The notes under the pieces: model-generated | Databases searched by the model: none | What the model was told of the DNA's origin: nothing | Seen by the model: the letters and a program-made list of their open reading frames with translations, nothing else | Part shown: positions 8,186-15,037 of the stretch, one piece after another | Numbering within the stretch: position 1 is the first letter of the stretch | Layout: the number at the start of each line of letters is the position of its first letter | Program-made: the position numbers and the translations under genes | NCBI GenBank assembly: GCA_025936595.1 | Contig: JAICTB010000017.1 | Span: 1 to 16,192 of the forward strand | Reading direction: 5' to 3' | DNA: 16,192 nucleotides | Origin: Thermoleophilia bacterium | GTDB taxonomy: Bacteria; Actinomycetota; Thermoleophilia; Gaiellales; Gaiellaceae

Positions 8186-9497
8186 ACCCCTCCTTGTTCT
8201 CCTGGCGCGCGCGGGCGATCCCGAGCGCATCCGCAGGGACGTCCTTCGTTATGACCGATCCAGCCCCGATCCATGCCCCGTCTCCGATCGTCACCGGCGC
8301 GACGAACCCATTGTGGATCGCGGTCCTGACGTTCCTGCCGATCGTCGTCCGGCCCTTGGGTAGACCCGGCTTGTGGGCGAAGTTGGCGGTGATCGCGCCG
8401 GCGCCGATGTTCGTGTCCTCGCCGATTTCGGCGTCGCCGATGTACGACAGGTGGGGCACCTTCGTGCGGTCGCCGATGCGTGAGTTCTTGATCTCCACGA
8501 AGGTGCCTGCCTTGGAAGACTCGCCGAGGACCGTCCCGGGGCGAAGGTAACAGAATGGCCCGATCGTCGCATTCGCGCCAATGTGGGCGTCGATGGCGAC
8601 CGTGTTGGCGCCGATCTCGGCACCGGCGGAGACGCGTGTCGCGCCCCGGAGGTAGGTGAAGGGCTGGATCGTCGCGTCGGCCTCGAGCTCGACCGTCGGC
8701 TCGATCCACGTCGTCTGGGGGTCGACGATCGTCACGCCGGCGAGCATGTGCGCCTCGTTGATGCGGTCGCGCAGGATCGCCGCCGCGTGGGCGAGCTCGG
8801 CGCGCGTGTTGACACCGTCGGTCTCGCGCGCGTCGGCTGCGATGTGCGCGGCGACCTTCCCCCCGGCGCGCACGATGATCTCGATCGCGTCGGTGAGGTA
8901 CAGCTCGCCCTGCACGTTCTTCGGCTCGAGCTGCTCGAGCGCCGGCCAGAGCGCGGAGGAGCGGAAGACGTAGATCGAAGAGTTGATCTCGCCGATCTTC
9001 TGCTCATCGTCGCTCGCATCCGTGCCCTCGACGATCTTCGTGACCGACCCGCTCGCGTCGCGCACGATGCGCCCGTACACGCGCGGGTCGGGCGGGCACG
9101 CACTGAGGATGGTCGCGTCGGCACCCTCGCGATGGTGCGTCTCGACCAGGTCGCGCAGGAGCTCGGGGGTGAGAAGCGGTGTGTCGCCCGAGAGCACGAG
9201 CACGTCACCGACGTGCTCCGCGAGGCTCGCGCGGGCACAGCGGACCGCGTCGCCCGTCCCGAGCGCCGTTTCCTGCACGGCGACCTGGACAGAGCCCGCG
9301 TCGAACTCGTCGCGTGTCGCCGGCGAGGCGACGACGACGATCGGCGCCGCCCCGGCCGCGCGTCCGGCCTCGACGATCCAGTCGACCATGCGGCGGCCGA
9401 GAATCGGGTGGAGATGCTTCGGGACGGCGGAGCGCATCCGCGTGCCGAGACCGCCGGCCATCAGGACGGCGGCAAGTGGTGTGTCTGTCACGGGCAA
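8160..9497 (-). CDS. glmU: Bifunctional GlcNAc-1-P uridyltransferase / GlcN-1-P acetyltransferase GlmU
   Basis: GlmU acetylates GlcN-1-P and then makes UDP-GlcNAc for peptidoglycan. The 445-residue protein has both halves. The N-terminal uridyltransferase shows MAGGLGTRM (13-21), Lys27 in PKHLHP, LSGDTPLL (102-109), EGT (157-159) and DGVNTRAEL (227-235). The C-terminal left-handed beta helix has hexapeptide repeats from about 255, with catalytic His349 in VPHLSYIGDAEIG and the motif GAGAITANF (365-373). It ends RQENKEGYAARRRDD, like other GlmU tails. The start is uncertain. TTG at 9497 is only 5 bases after the tRNA-Gln 3' end, and GTG at 9491 is the alternative. Neither has a Shine-Dalgarno sequence, since the upstream bases belong to the tRNA. 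The 3' end overlaps prs by 26 bases. Confidence 0.96.
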
Positions 9498-9502
9498 GGA
9501 GG

Positions 9503-9573
9503 CTGGGGCGCCAGGATTCGAACCTGGGATCGCGGGACCAAAACCCGCTGCCTTACCGCTTGGCTACGCCCCA
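9503..9573 (-). tRNA. tRNA-Gln, anticodon TTG
   Basis: A complete 71-base cloverleaf reads on the minus strand. The acceptor TGGGGCG pairs with CGCCCCA, the D-arm stem is GCC/GGC, the anticodon stem GCGGG/CCCGC encloses the loop TTTTGGT with anticodon TTG, the variable loop is GATC, and the T-arm is CCAGG-TTCGAAT-CCTGG. The discriminator base is G, as expected for Gln. The genome then reads CCT, so the CCA end is not fully encoded. The gene lies 5 bases upstream of the glmU TTG codon on the same strand. Confidence 0.97.
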
Positions 9574-9587
9574 CGGCGAACGGACAG

Positions 9588-9593
9588 AGTCTA
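9588..9593 (-). promoter_or_regulatory. Candidate -10 element for tRNA-Gln
   Basis: TAGACT (minus strand) fits TANNNT and ends 14 bases before the mature tRNA 5' end, which would give a leader of about 7-8 bases. No consensus -35 lies at the usual spacing. A second TANNNT box, TAAACT, lies further upstream, at the 3' end of the small membrane gene. Confidence 0.3.
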
Positions 9594-9607
9594 GGGACGC
9601 GCAGAGT

Positions 9608-9964
9608 TTATGGACGCTCGGTGAAGAGGAAGATGAGGGCCGCGATCGCGATCAGCACGACGAGGCCGATCGCGAGCGCCTTCACGATCCAGAAGGCGAT
9701 CGGCACACAAAGCACGAGCAGCTGCGAGACGGCAATGACCCAGGTCGCCTGGCGAACGAGGTCCGAGCGGCTCGACCGGCCCCCATACATCCAGAGCAGG
9801 ACGGCGATCGCCGCGATCACGACCACGAGCCACCAGTTGAGGACGCCGACGAGGTAGAGGAGCCCCTCGATCGCGGCGATCCACAGCGTCAGACGGAACC
9901 GGCGGGCACGCAGCCAGCGTCCCGACCGGGTGGATCCATGCTCGATCGCGTGCGCTCCGAACAT
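9608..9964 (-). CDS. Small hydrophobic membrane protein of unknown function
   Basis: This is a 118-residue protein that I do not recognise. A basic N-terminus (RSGRWLRARRFR, 13-24) is followed by three or four membrane helices (near 25-42, 44-60, 72-93, 97-114), and it ends FLFTERP. The first two helices may form a hairpin around LNWW (42-45). No catalytic motif is visible. The ATG at 9964 lies 6 bases after the ispE stop; GGAG directly touches the ATG, which is too close for an ideal Shine-Dalgarno sequence. The spacing suggests it is the last protein gene of the metG-tatD-rsmA-ispE run, before the tRNA. Its codon use resembles its neighbours. Confidence 0.75.
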   Translation of the reverse strand: MFGAHAIEHGSTRSGRWLRARRFRLTLWIAAIEGLLYLVGVLNWWLVVVIAAIAVLLWMYGGRSSRSDLVRQATWVIAVSQLLVLCVPIAFWIVKALAIGLVVLIAIAALIFLFTERP

Positions 9965-9970
9965 CTCCGA

Positions 9971-10774
9971 TCAACCGTACCACGCTGGAATCGTGATCCA
10001 CGTGCGGCCGAGGCGGCGCAGTTCGCGCGCGGCGCGGCGGGCATCGGCGCTGCGGTGAAAGAGGCCGTAGACGGCCGGCCCGGCGCCGCTGACGTCGGCT
10101 CGGAACGCACCGCGCGTGCGCAACTCGTCGGCAAGCGGTGAGCGCGCGAGATCGTTCGGCGGCAGCGCGGCAAGGTCGCGCGGCCGGCGCACCTGCGCGA
10201 GCGCGTCGCGAAGAGCGGCGACCCGCTCGTCGAATCCGGCCTGGCCACTGCGCAGGTCGAACGCTTCGTACACCGACGCGGTCGACGGCTTGCTTGCCCC
10301 GTTCGGGATCAGCAGCAGGACGAAAAAGTCCTGCGGCAGATCGAGCGGCTCGAGCGTCGTGCCGTCGCCGGTGCCGAGCTGCGGCCCGTCGTGCAGGAAG
10401 AACGGCACGTCGGCGCCGGCGCGTGCCGCCAGCTCGTGCAGCTGCTCTGCCGTTCGCGACGTTGGGAGCTGCGCGTTTGCGAGCCGCAGCGCGGTCGCGG
10501 CGTCGGAGCTCCCACCCCCGAGCCCGGCCGTGAGCGGCACGTGCTTCTCGATGTGCACACGCCAGCCGTGCGGCGCCTCGAGCGAGTCGAGCGCGGAACG
10601 GACGGTGGTGTCCGCGGAGAAGCCCGTCACCGTCGTCTCGAGCGCGGGCTCGATGCGCACGCGGTCGCCGAGATCGACGCGCTGGAAGACGGTGACCAGC
10701 TCGTGCTTGCCGTCCGCGCGGCGCGGGCCCACCACGAGCGCGAGGTTGATCTTTGCGGGCGCCGCGCCGATCAC
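9971..10774 (-). CDS. ispE: 4-diphosphocytidyl-2-C-methyl-D-erythritol kinase IspE
   Basis: IspE phosphorylates CDP-methylerythritol in the MEP route to isoprenoids, which supplies the lipid carriers used for cell-wall synthesis. The protein is a GHMP kinase of 267 residues, slightly short for the family (about 280-315). Motifs are APAKINLAL (5-13) with Lys8, DGKHELVTVFQ (21-31), the ATP loop PLTAGLGGGSSDAATAL (80-96), GADVPFF (120-126) with catalytic Asp122, and VSGAGPAVYGLF (228-239). In the second motif the usual DGYHEL has Lys instead of Tyr at position 23, a residue that stacks on the cytosine in E. coli. The start is GTG at 10774, overlapping the rsmA stop in GTGA. The same order rsmA-ispE occurs in M. 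tuberculosis. Confidence 0.95.
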   Translation of the reverse strand: MIGAAPAKINLALVVGPRRADGKHELVTVFQRVDLGDRVRIEPALETTVTGFSADTTVRSALDSLEAPHGWRVHIEKHVPLTAGLGGGSSDAATALRLANAQLPTSRTAEQLHELAARAGADVPFFLHDGPQLGTGDGTTLEPLDLPQDFFVLLLIPNGASKPSTASVYEAFDLRSGQAGFDERVAALRDALAQVRRPRDLAALPPNDLARSPLADELRTRGAFRADVSGAGPAVYGLFHRSADARRAARELRRLGRTWITIPAWYG

Positions 10775-11523
10775 GCGAGCGCCTCCGTGAGTGCGACGAA
10801 CTCCTGGGGCGCGAGCTCTTCGGCGCGCGCCGTCGCGGCGCGGCCGATCGAGTCCAGCGCGGCGACCGCACGCTCCCGCGAGGCGAGCCCACTGAGCGCG
10901 AGCGCATTCGCGAGCGTCTTGCGGCGGTGGCCGAACGCCGCCTCGACGACCCGCTTCACCCGCGCGGGCGCAGCCGGTGCGACGCGGCGAAACGCGACGA
11001 GCGCCGAGTCGACGTTCGGCCGCGGGCGGAACACCTCGCGCGACACAGGGTGCATCCCGATCCGTTCGGTGGCGAGCTGCACCATCACCGACACGGAGCC
11101 ATATGCCTTCGTGGAGGGCTGCGCGAAGAAGCGGTCGCCGACCTCGCGCTGCACCATCACGCACCACAGCGCGAGCCGATCGTCGTGCAGGCTCTCGGCT
11201 ACGATCGGCGTCGCGACGTTGTACGGCAGGTTGGCGACGAACTTGTGCGGCGCAGGCTCGAGCGCCGCCAGGTTCATCCGCAGCGCGTCACCCCAGTGGA
11301 CCGTCGTGTTCGCGATGCCGTCGAGCTGCGGGACGAGCCGGCGGTCGATCTCGATCGCATGCACATGCGTGACCCGCTCGGCGAGGAAGCGCGTCAGCAC
11401 GCCGAGCCCAGGCCCCACCTCGAGGACGACGTCCGCCGGCTCGAGCTCGGCGAGCCGCTCGATCACGCGCAGGATGTTCTCGTCGACGAGGAAATGCTGG
11501 CCCAGCTCCTTCTTCGGCTTCAT
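10771..11523 (-). CDS. rsmA: 16S rRNA (A1518/A1519-N6) dimethyltransferase RsmA/KsgA
   Basis: RsmA dimethylates two adjacent adenines near the 3' end of 16S rRNA during 30S maturation. The protein is 250 residues, a little shorter than E. coli KsgA (273). It starts MKPKKELGQHFLVDENIL as family members do. The SAM-binding motif EVGPGLGVLT lies at 35-44, the acidic residue of motif II at about 58-60 (EID), and the catalytic NLPYN at 98-102. FRPRPNVDSALV (165-176) is also typical. The C-terminal helical domain ends EEFVALTEALA-like. ATG at 11523 overlaps the tatD stop in ATGA, and its own stop overlaps ispE in GTGA. Confidence 0.97.
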   Translation of the reverse strand: MKPKKELGQHFLVDENILRVIERLAELEPADVVLEVGPGLGVLTRFLAERVTHVHAIEIDRRLVPQLDGIANTTVHWGDALRMNLAALEPAPHKFVANLPYNVATPIVAESLHDDRLALWCVMVQREVGDRFFAQPSTKAYGSVSVMVQLATERIGMHPVSREVFRPRPNVDSALVAFRRVAPAAPARVKRVVEAAFGHRRKTLANALALSGLASRERAVAALDSIGRAATARAEELAPQEFVALTEALA

Positions 11524-12239
11524 AGGCCGAACACTGCCGCGGCGTTCGCCTCGATCTGCTCCGCGATGCCGTCGCCGTGCAGCTCCGCGAGCGCGGCGTA
11601 GGTGTGCACGACGTACGCGGGCTCGTTCCGCTTGCCGCGCACGGGCTGCGGCGCGAGATAGGGACTGTCGGTCTCGGCGAGGAGCCGGTCTTGCGGAACG
11701 CGCCGCACGGCGGCACGGAGGTCGTACGCGTTCCTGTAGGTGACGTTGCCGGCAAGCGACACGTACCAGCCCCGCTCGAGGGCCGCGTCCAGCAGCCCCG
11801 GCGATGAGAAGCAATGGAGGACGACGGGACCGTCATGCGCGAGCAGGCGGGTACGCGTGTCGTCGTCGGCGTTGCGCGTGTGGATGACGACGGGCTTGCC
11901 GAGCTCGCGCGCGAGCGCGAGGTGCGCGTCGAAGAGGTGTTGCTGCGCATCGCGCGGCGCGTAGTCGCGGTAGTAGTCGAGTCCGGTCTCCCCCACGGCG
12001 ACGGCGCGCGGGTGAGCAAGCAGCACGCGCAGCTCCTCGAGGTCACCCGGCTCGGCAGCCTCGTGCGGGTGCACGCCGAGGCAGGCGTAGACGCCGTCGT
12101 GCTCCTCGGTGCGTGTGAGCGTGGCGCGCGCGCCGGCAATCGTCGTCGCCACGTCGATCACGCGTGTCACGCCGACGGCGCGTGCGCGCGCGATGACCTC
12201 GGCGGCATCGTCGCCGAGGTGCGCGTGCGTGTCGATCAA
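11520..12239 (-). CDS. tatD: TatD-family metal-dependent hydrolase (3'-5' DNase type)
   Basis: TatD proteins are two-metal TIM-barrel nucleases/hydrolases linked to DNA processing. The 239-residue protein carries the full set of motifs: IDTHAHL (2-8) with His5 and His7, GVHPHE (55-60), GETGLDYYRDYAPRDAQ (83-99) with Glu84, VIHTRNAD (118-125) with His120, LHCFSS (141-146) with His142, and AETDSPYLAPQPVRGKRNEP (188-207) with Asp191. The length is slightly short (about 250-265 is usual). The start is TTG at 12239, forming a TTGA overlap with the metG stop. A rare start placed inside an overlap fits re-initiation by ribosomes finishing metG. The order metG-tatD is conserved in many bacteria. Confidence 0.95.
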   Translation of the reverse strand: MIDTHAHLGDDAAEVIARARAVGVTRVIDVATTIAGARATLTRTEEHDGVYACLGVHPHEAAEPGDLEELRVLLAHPRAVAVGETGLDYYRDYAPRDAQQHLFDAHLALARELGKPVVIHTRNADDDTRTRLLAHDGPVVLHCFSSPGLLDAALERGWYVSLAGNVTYRNAYDLRAAVRRVPQDRLLAETDSPYLAPQPVRGKRNEPAYVVHTYAALAELHGDGIAEQIEANAAAVFGL

Positions 12240-13759
12240 GTGGCGCCGGCCGCGGCTTCGAGGCGGGGGAAGAGCGGAGGCGCGGCCGCGATCGTCCGGG
12301 ACGTGGCGAGCCGCCCGTACCGAACGAGCTCCCAGTCGACCTCGAGCGGCTGGCCGAGCGCCTCGAGGATCTTCGGTGCCGTCTCCGGTAGGTACGCCCA
12401 GAGCGCCACGGCCGCCGCGCGCAAGCCGTCAGCAAGGTCGTAGAGCACCTGGTCGAGGTCCGCCGATCTCGAGTCGTCCGTCGCGAGCGTCCACGGCGCG
12501 CTGTCGGTCACGTACCGGTTGAGGTCGCGGACGAGCGACCAGATGCGATCGATCGCGCCGGTGATGTCGAAACGGTCGAGGTGCTCCGGCACGAGGTCGT
12601 GCACCGCGGCGATCGCCGCGCCGATCTCGCTCCCGCCGGCCGGACCGCCCGGGATCCGACCGTCGCGATACTTGACGATCATCGCCGTCGTCCGCGAGAG
12701 CAGGTTGCCGAGGTCGTTCCCGAGCTCGCGCTCATAGCGATCGGCGATGCCGGTCAGCGATGCGCTGCCGTCCTGTCCGAACGGCACCGCTCGCGCGCAC
12801 CAGTAGCGGAGCGCGTCCGCGCCGTAGACGTCGATCAGCTCGAGCGGGTCGACGGCGTTTCCGAGCGACTTCGAGATCTTCAGGTCGTCGAGCAGCAGAT
12901 AGCCGTGGATGAAGATCTGCTTCGGGACGCTGTACCCGGCCGCCATCAGCATGGCCGGCCAGTAGATGCAGTGCTGGCGGAGGATGTCCTGCGCCATCAG
13001 GTGGCGCACCTCCGGCCAGAACTCCTCGCGCAGGTCTTCGCCGGGGCGCGCGTAGGTGAGCGCACTCAGGTAGTTGACAAGGGCGTCTGCCCACACATAG
13101 GCGACCTGACTCTCGTCCCAGGGGAGCGGGATGCCCCACGGCTGCCCGGCGCGGCTGATCGAGAAGTCGCGCAGACCGCCCGAGACGAAGCTCTTCACCT
13201 CGTTGAAGCGGAACGGCGGCTGCACGAAGTCGGGCCGCCTCTCGTAGAGCTCGAGCAACCTCTCCTGGTACGCGGAGAGGCGGAAGAAGTAGTTCTTCTC
13301 CTCGATCCATTCCGGCTCGACGTCGTGCAGCGGGCATTTGCCGTCGACGAGGTCGTCCTCCGTCTTGAACTCCTCGCAGCCGACGCAGTAGAGGCCGGCG
13401 TAGACGTCCTCGTAGACGTCGCCGTTGTCGTAGATGCGCTGCAGGAACGAGCGGACGAAGACCTTGTGGTCCTCGTCGCTCGTCCGGATGAAGTAGTCGG
13501 TCTCGGCATTCAGCCGCGGCGGGAGCGCGCGCCAGGCCTCGGCGATCTGGTCGACGTAGTCCTGTGCCGCGAGGCCCTGCGCCTCAGCGACCCGCCAGAC
13601 TTTGGTCGCGTGCTCGTCGACGCCGGTGAGAAAGAACGTCTCGTCGCCGCGCTGGCGGTGGTGTCGCGCGAGGATGTCCGCCGCGATCGTCGTGTACGCA
13701 TGCCCTATGTGAGGCCTGTCGTTCACGTAGTAGATCGGTGTCGTCACGTAGAACCGCAT
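12236..13759 (-). CDS. metG: Methionyl-tRNA synthetase
   Basis: MetRS charges tRNA-Met. The 507-residue protein has the class I HIGH motif (17-20), a single zinc knuckle C125-x2-C128...C142-x2-H145 (a CCCH set, as in Thermus-type enzymes), and KISKS (294-298) as the KMSKS motif. The anticodon-binding helical bundle follows from about 335. The C-terminal EMAP-like domain found in some MetRS is absent. The conserved GKDIxRFH segment reads AQDILRQH here (257-263), with the substrate-pocket His263 and Trp267 retained. The start ATG at 13759 gives the canonical MRFYVTTPIYYVND. The upstream M23 reading frame overlaps the first 176 bases. TATCAT lies 8 bases before the ATG and no Shine-Dalgarno sequence is seen. 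The 3' end overlaps tatD by 4 bases. Confidence 0.97.
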   Translation of the reverse strand: MRFYVTTPIYYVNDRPHIGHAYTTIAADILARHHRQRGDETFFLTGVDEHATKVWRVAEAQGLAAQDYVDQIAEAWRALPPRLNAETDYFIRTSDEDHKVFVRSFLQRIYDNGDVYEDVYAGLYCVGCEEFKTEDDLVDGKCPLHDVEPEWIEEKNYFFRLSAYQERLLELYERRPDFVQPPFRFNEVKSFVSGGLRDFSISRAGQPWGIPLPWDESQVAYVWADALVNYLSALTYARPGEDLREEFWPEVRHLMAQDILRQHCIYWPAMLMAAGYSVPKQIFIHGYLLLDDLKISKSLGNAVDPLELIDVYGADALRYWCARAVPFGQDGSASLTGIADRYERELGNDLGNLLSRTTAMIVKYRDGRIPGGPAGGSEIGAAIAAVHDLVPEHLDRFDITGAIDRIWSLVRDLNRYVTDSAPWTLATDDSRSADLDQVLYDLADGLRAAAVALWAYLPETAPKILEALGQPLEVDWELVRYGRLATSRTIAAAPPLFPRLEAAAGAT

Positions 13760-14939
13760 CGGCGACCATGATAGGCGCGCCCTTTCGCCGGACGGCAACG
13801 CCGCCGACGACGAAGAGCGCGAGGAGAGCAACACCGACGCCGGCGGCCGCGAGGAGCGGCAGACCAGGGTGCGACGTCCGGGTCGCAGCCGTTGCTCGCT
13901 GACGCAGGACCGGACGGGCTGGGAAAACCTGCTCGGGGAGAGCAGCAGGGCTGTGCCGACGGTGGGCCTGCGGCCCCACACGTGGGCGCGTCACGACCGT
14001 CCGCGGCGGTGCAACAGAGCGGCTCACCGCACGCGCAGCGGGCGGCTGGACCGATCCCCTGACCACCGGCGCAGCGTCGGTAGCGAGTGCGCGGGCCGCC
14101 GCGGGACGCACGGCACGACGTGCACGGCCCCGCTGCAGCCGTGCCGGCGCGGGCGCCGACGGCAGAACCGTCAGGCCGCCCGTCGCTGCGGGCGTGGAGT
14201 CGGCGGTCGTCGCACGAGGAGCCGGCTCAGGTGCTGCAGCCGCGGGTGTGCTCTGCGAAACAGAAGCAGCCGCCGGCGAAGGCGCGGCCGCAGGAGCCGT
14301 CGCGGGGGTCGGCGCGGCCGCCGGCGCGACAGACGGTGCCGCGGGAGACGGTGGTCCGGGAGACGCTGCGGCAGGAGGCGCCGAGGCGACAGGTGGCGTC
14401 GCAGCGGCGGGCGTCGGTGCCGGCGGCGAAGCCACGGGCGGCGGCGGCGCGGGCACGCCCGCCGGGGCGGGCGCGGCGGCTGCTCGGGGAGGCAGAAGCG
14501 ACGCAGGGTCCACGTAGCCCTGAGCCTGCGGGGTGAGACGCACGCCGAGGTGGACGTACGGCTGCGTCACCTCGGGGTCGCCGCTCGGCCCGATCGTGCC
14601 GACGGTGTCACCCTCGGCGACTGCGGAGCCTTGCGCCACGACGAGCGAGCCGAGATGGGTGAGCGTGACGGAGTAGCCGTCGGAGGTCTCGATCGTCAGG
14701 CACATCCCGGACGAGGGGACGGAGCCCGCAAAGGTGACTGTGCCCGGGGCGGGCGCTGCGACGGCGGAGCCGGACGCGCCGCCGACGTCGAGTCCGCGGT
14801 GCTGGCCGGCGGCGTACGGGTGCGCCGGATCGAAGTTGAACGGCTGCAGGACGTCGCCGGGGGTGGGCCAGGTCCACGCACCGGCTGCGGGCACGAGGAG
14901 CAGCGCACCCGCCACGGCGAGGAGCAGAGCTCGGCGCAT
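13584..14939 (-). CDS. Secreted, C-terminally anchored M23 (LytM-like) protein
   Basis: The protein has 451 residues as read. Residues 1-21 are a signal peptide (MRRALLLAVAGALLLVPAAG-A). The M23 fold spans about 24-150: GQHRGLDVGG gives zinc ligands His47 and Asp51, THL gives His95, and PYVHLGVRL gives His130. The first His of the usual HxH is Tyr128, so hydrolytic activity is uncertain. An Ala/Pro-rich linker (about 150-350) leads to a membrane helix (about 360-382) followed by RRK. The helix suggests that the domain faces outward. The frame then continues without a stop through the metG start to 13584, adding a 58-residue Arg-rich tail that may be an artefact of high GC. Start ATG at 14939 is preceded by AAGGAAGGA, about 11 bases away. 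It has its own promoter and a possible operator. Confidence 0.88.
   Translation of the reverse strand: MRRALLLAVAGALLLVPAAGAWTWPTPGDVLQPFNFDPAHPYAAGQHRGLDVGGASGSAVAAPAPGTVTFAGSVPSSGMCLTIETSDGYSVTLTHLGSLVVAQGSAVAEGDTVGTIGPSGDPEVTQPYVHLGVRLTPQAQGYVDPASLLPPRAAAAPAPAGVPAPPPPVASPPAPTPAAATPPVASAPPAAASPGPPSPAAPSVAPAAAPTPATAPAAAPSPAAASVSQSTPAAAAPEPAPRATTADSTPAATGGLTVLPSAPAPARLQRGRARRAVRPAAARALATDAAPVVRGSVQPPAARAVSRSVAPPRTVVTRPRVGPQAHRRHSPAALPEQVFPARPVLRQRATAATRTSHPGLPLLAAAGVGVALLALFVVGGVAVRRKGAPIMVADAVLRDDTDLLRERQASHRACVHDDRGGHPRATPPPARRRDVLSHRRRRARDQSLAGR
13768..13773 (-). promoter_or_regulatory. Candidate -10 element for a leaderless metG transcript
   Basis: TATCAT (minus strand) fits TANNNT and ends 8 bases before the metG ATG. 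TTGCCG lies 19 bases further upstream as a weak -35. The element sits inside the 3' part of the M23 reading frame. It has the same geometry as at rplY. Confidence 0.4.
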
Positions 14940-14963
14940 TCGACCACCATTCCTTCCTTCGTT

Positions 14964-14985
14964 GTCTGATGTGAGAACGTCAGAC
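14964..14985. promoter_or_regulatory. Inverted repeat at the M23 transcription start, possible operator
   Basis: GTCTGA (14964-14969) and TCAGAC (14980-14985) form a perfect 6-bp inverted repeat with a 10-base spacer. It begins 1 base after the -10 hexamer and covers the expected start site and early leader. A repressor dimer could bind here, or the mRNA could form a weak 5' hairpin. Which is true cannot be told from the sequence. Confidence 0.4.
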
Positions 14986-14986
14986 C

Positions 14987-15016
14987 ACGGTAGGGGCGGG
15001 CGCGCGCTGTTGTCAA
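14987..15016 (-). promoter_or_regulatory. Sigma70-type promoter of the M23 gene
   Basis: On the minus strand a perfect -35 hexamer TTGACA (15016-15011) is followed after 18 bases by TACCGT (14992-14987), which fits TANNNT. Transcription would start near 14980, giving a leader of about 40 bases that contains AAGGAAGGA. It lies just after the rsmI stop (15034), so the M23 gene can be expressed independently of rsmI. Confidence 0.7.
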
Positions 15017-15021
15017 ACGAG

Positions 15022-15037
15022 ATTACAGAATTGTCAC
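15022..15037 (-). promoter_or_regulatory. Direct half-sites upstream of the M23 -35, possible response-regulator site
   Basis: The minus strand has GTGAC (15037-15033) and GTAAT (15026-15022), with starts 11 bases apart, one helical turn. They lie 5 bases upstream of the -35 hexamer and overlap the rsmI stop. Tandem GTnAC-like half-sites are used by OmpR-family regulators such as MtrA, which controls peptidoglycan hydrolases in Actinobacteria. The match is short, so this is tentative. Confidence 0.2.

Noticed and set aside
12581..13771. 396-codon plus-strand open frame opposite metG
   Set aside because: Antisense shadow of a clear MetRS with all its motifs; the plus-strand product resembles nothing.
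14000..14500. Tandem repeat or CRISPR-like array in the low-complexity part of the M23 gene
   Set aside because: The Ala/Pro codons are simple-sequence biased but have no regular repeat-spacer pattern; it is a disordered linker.
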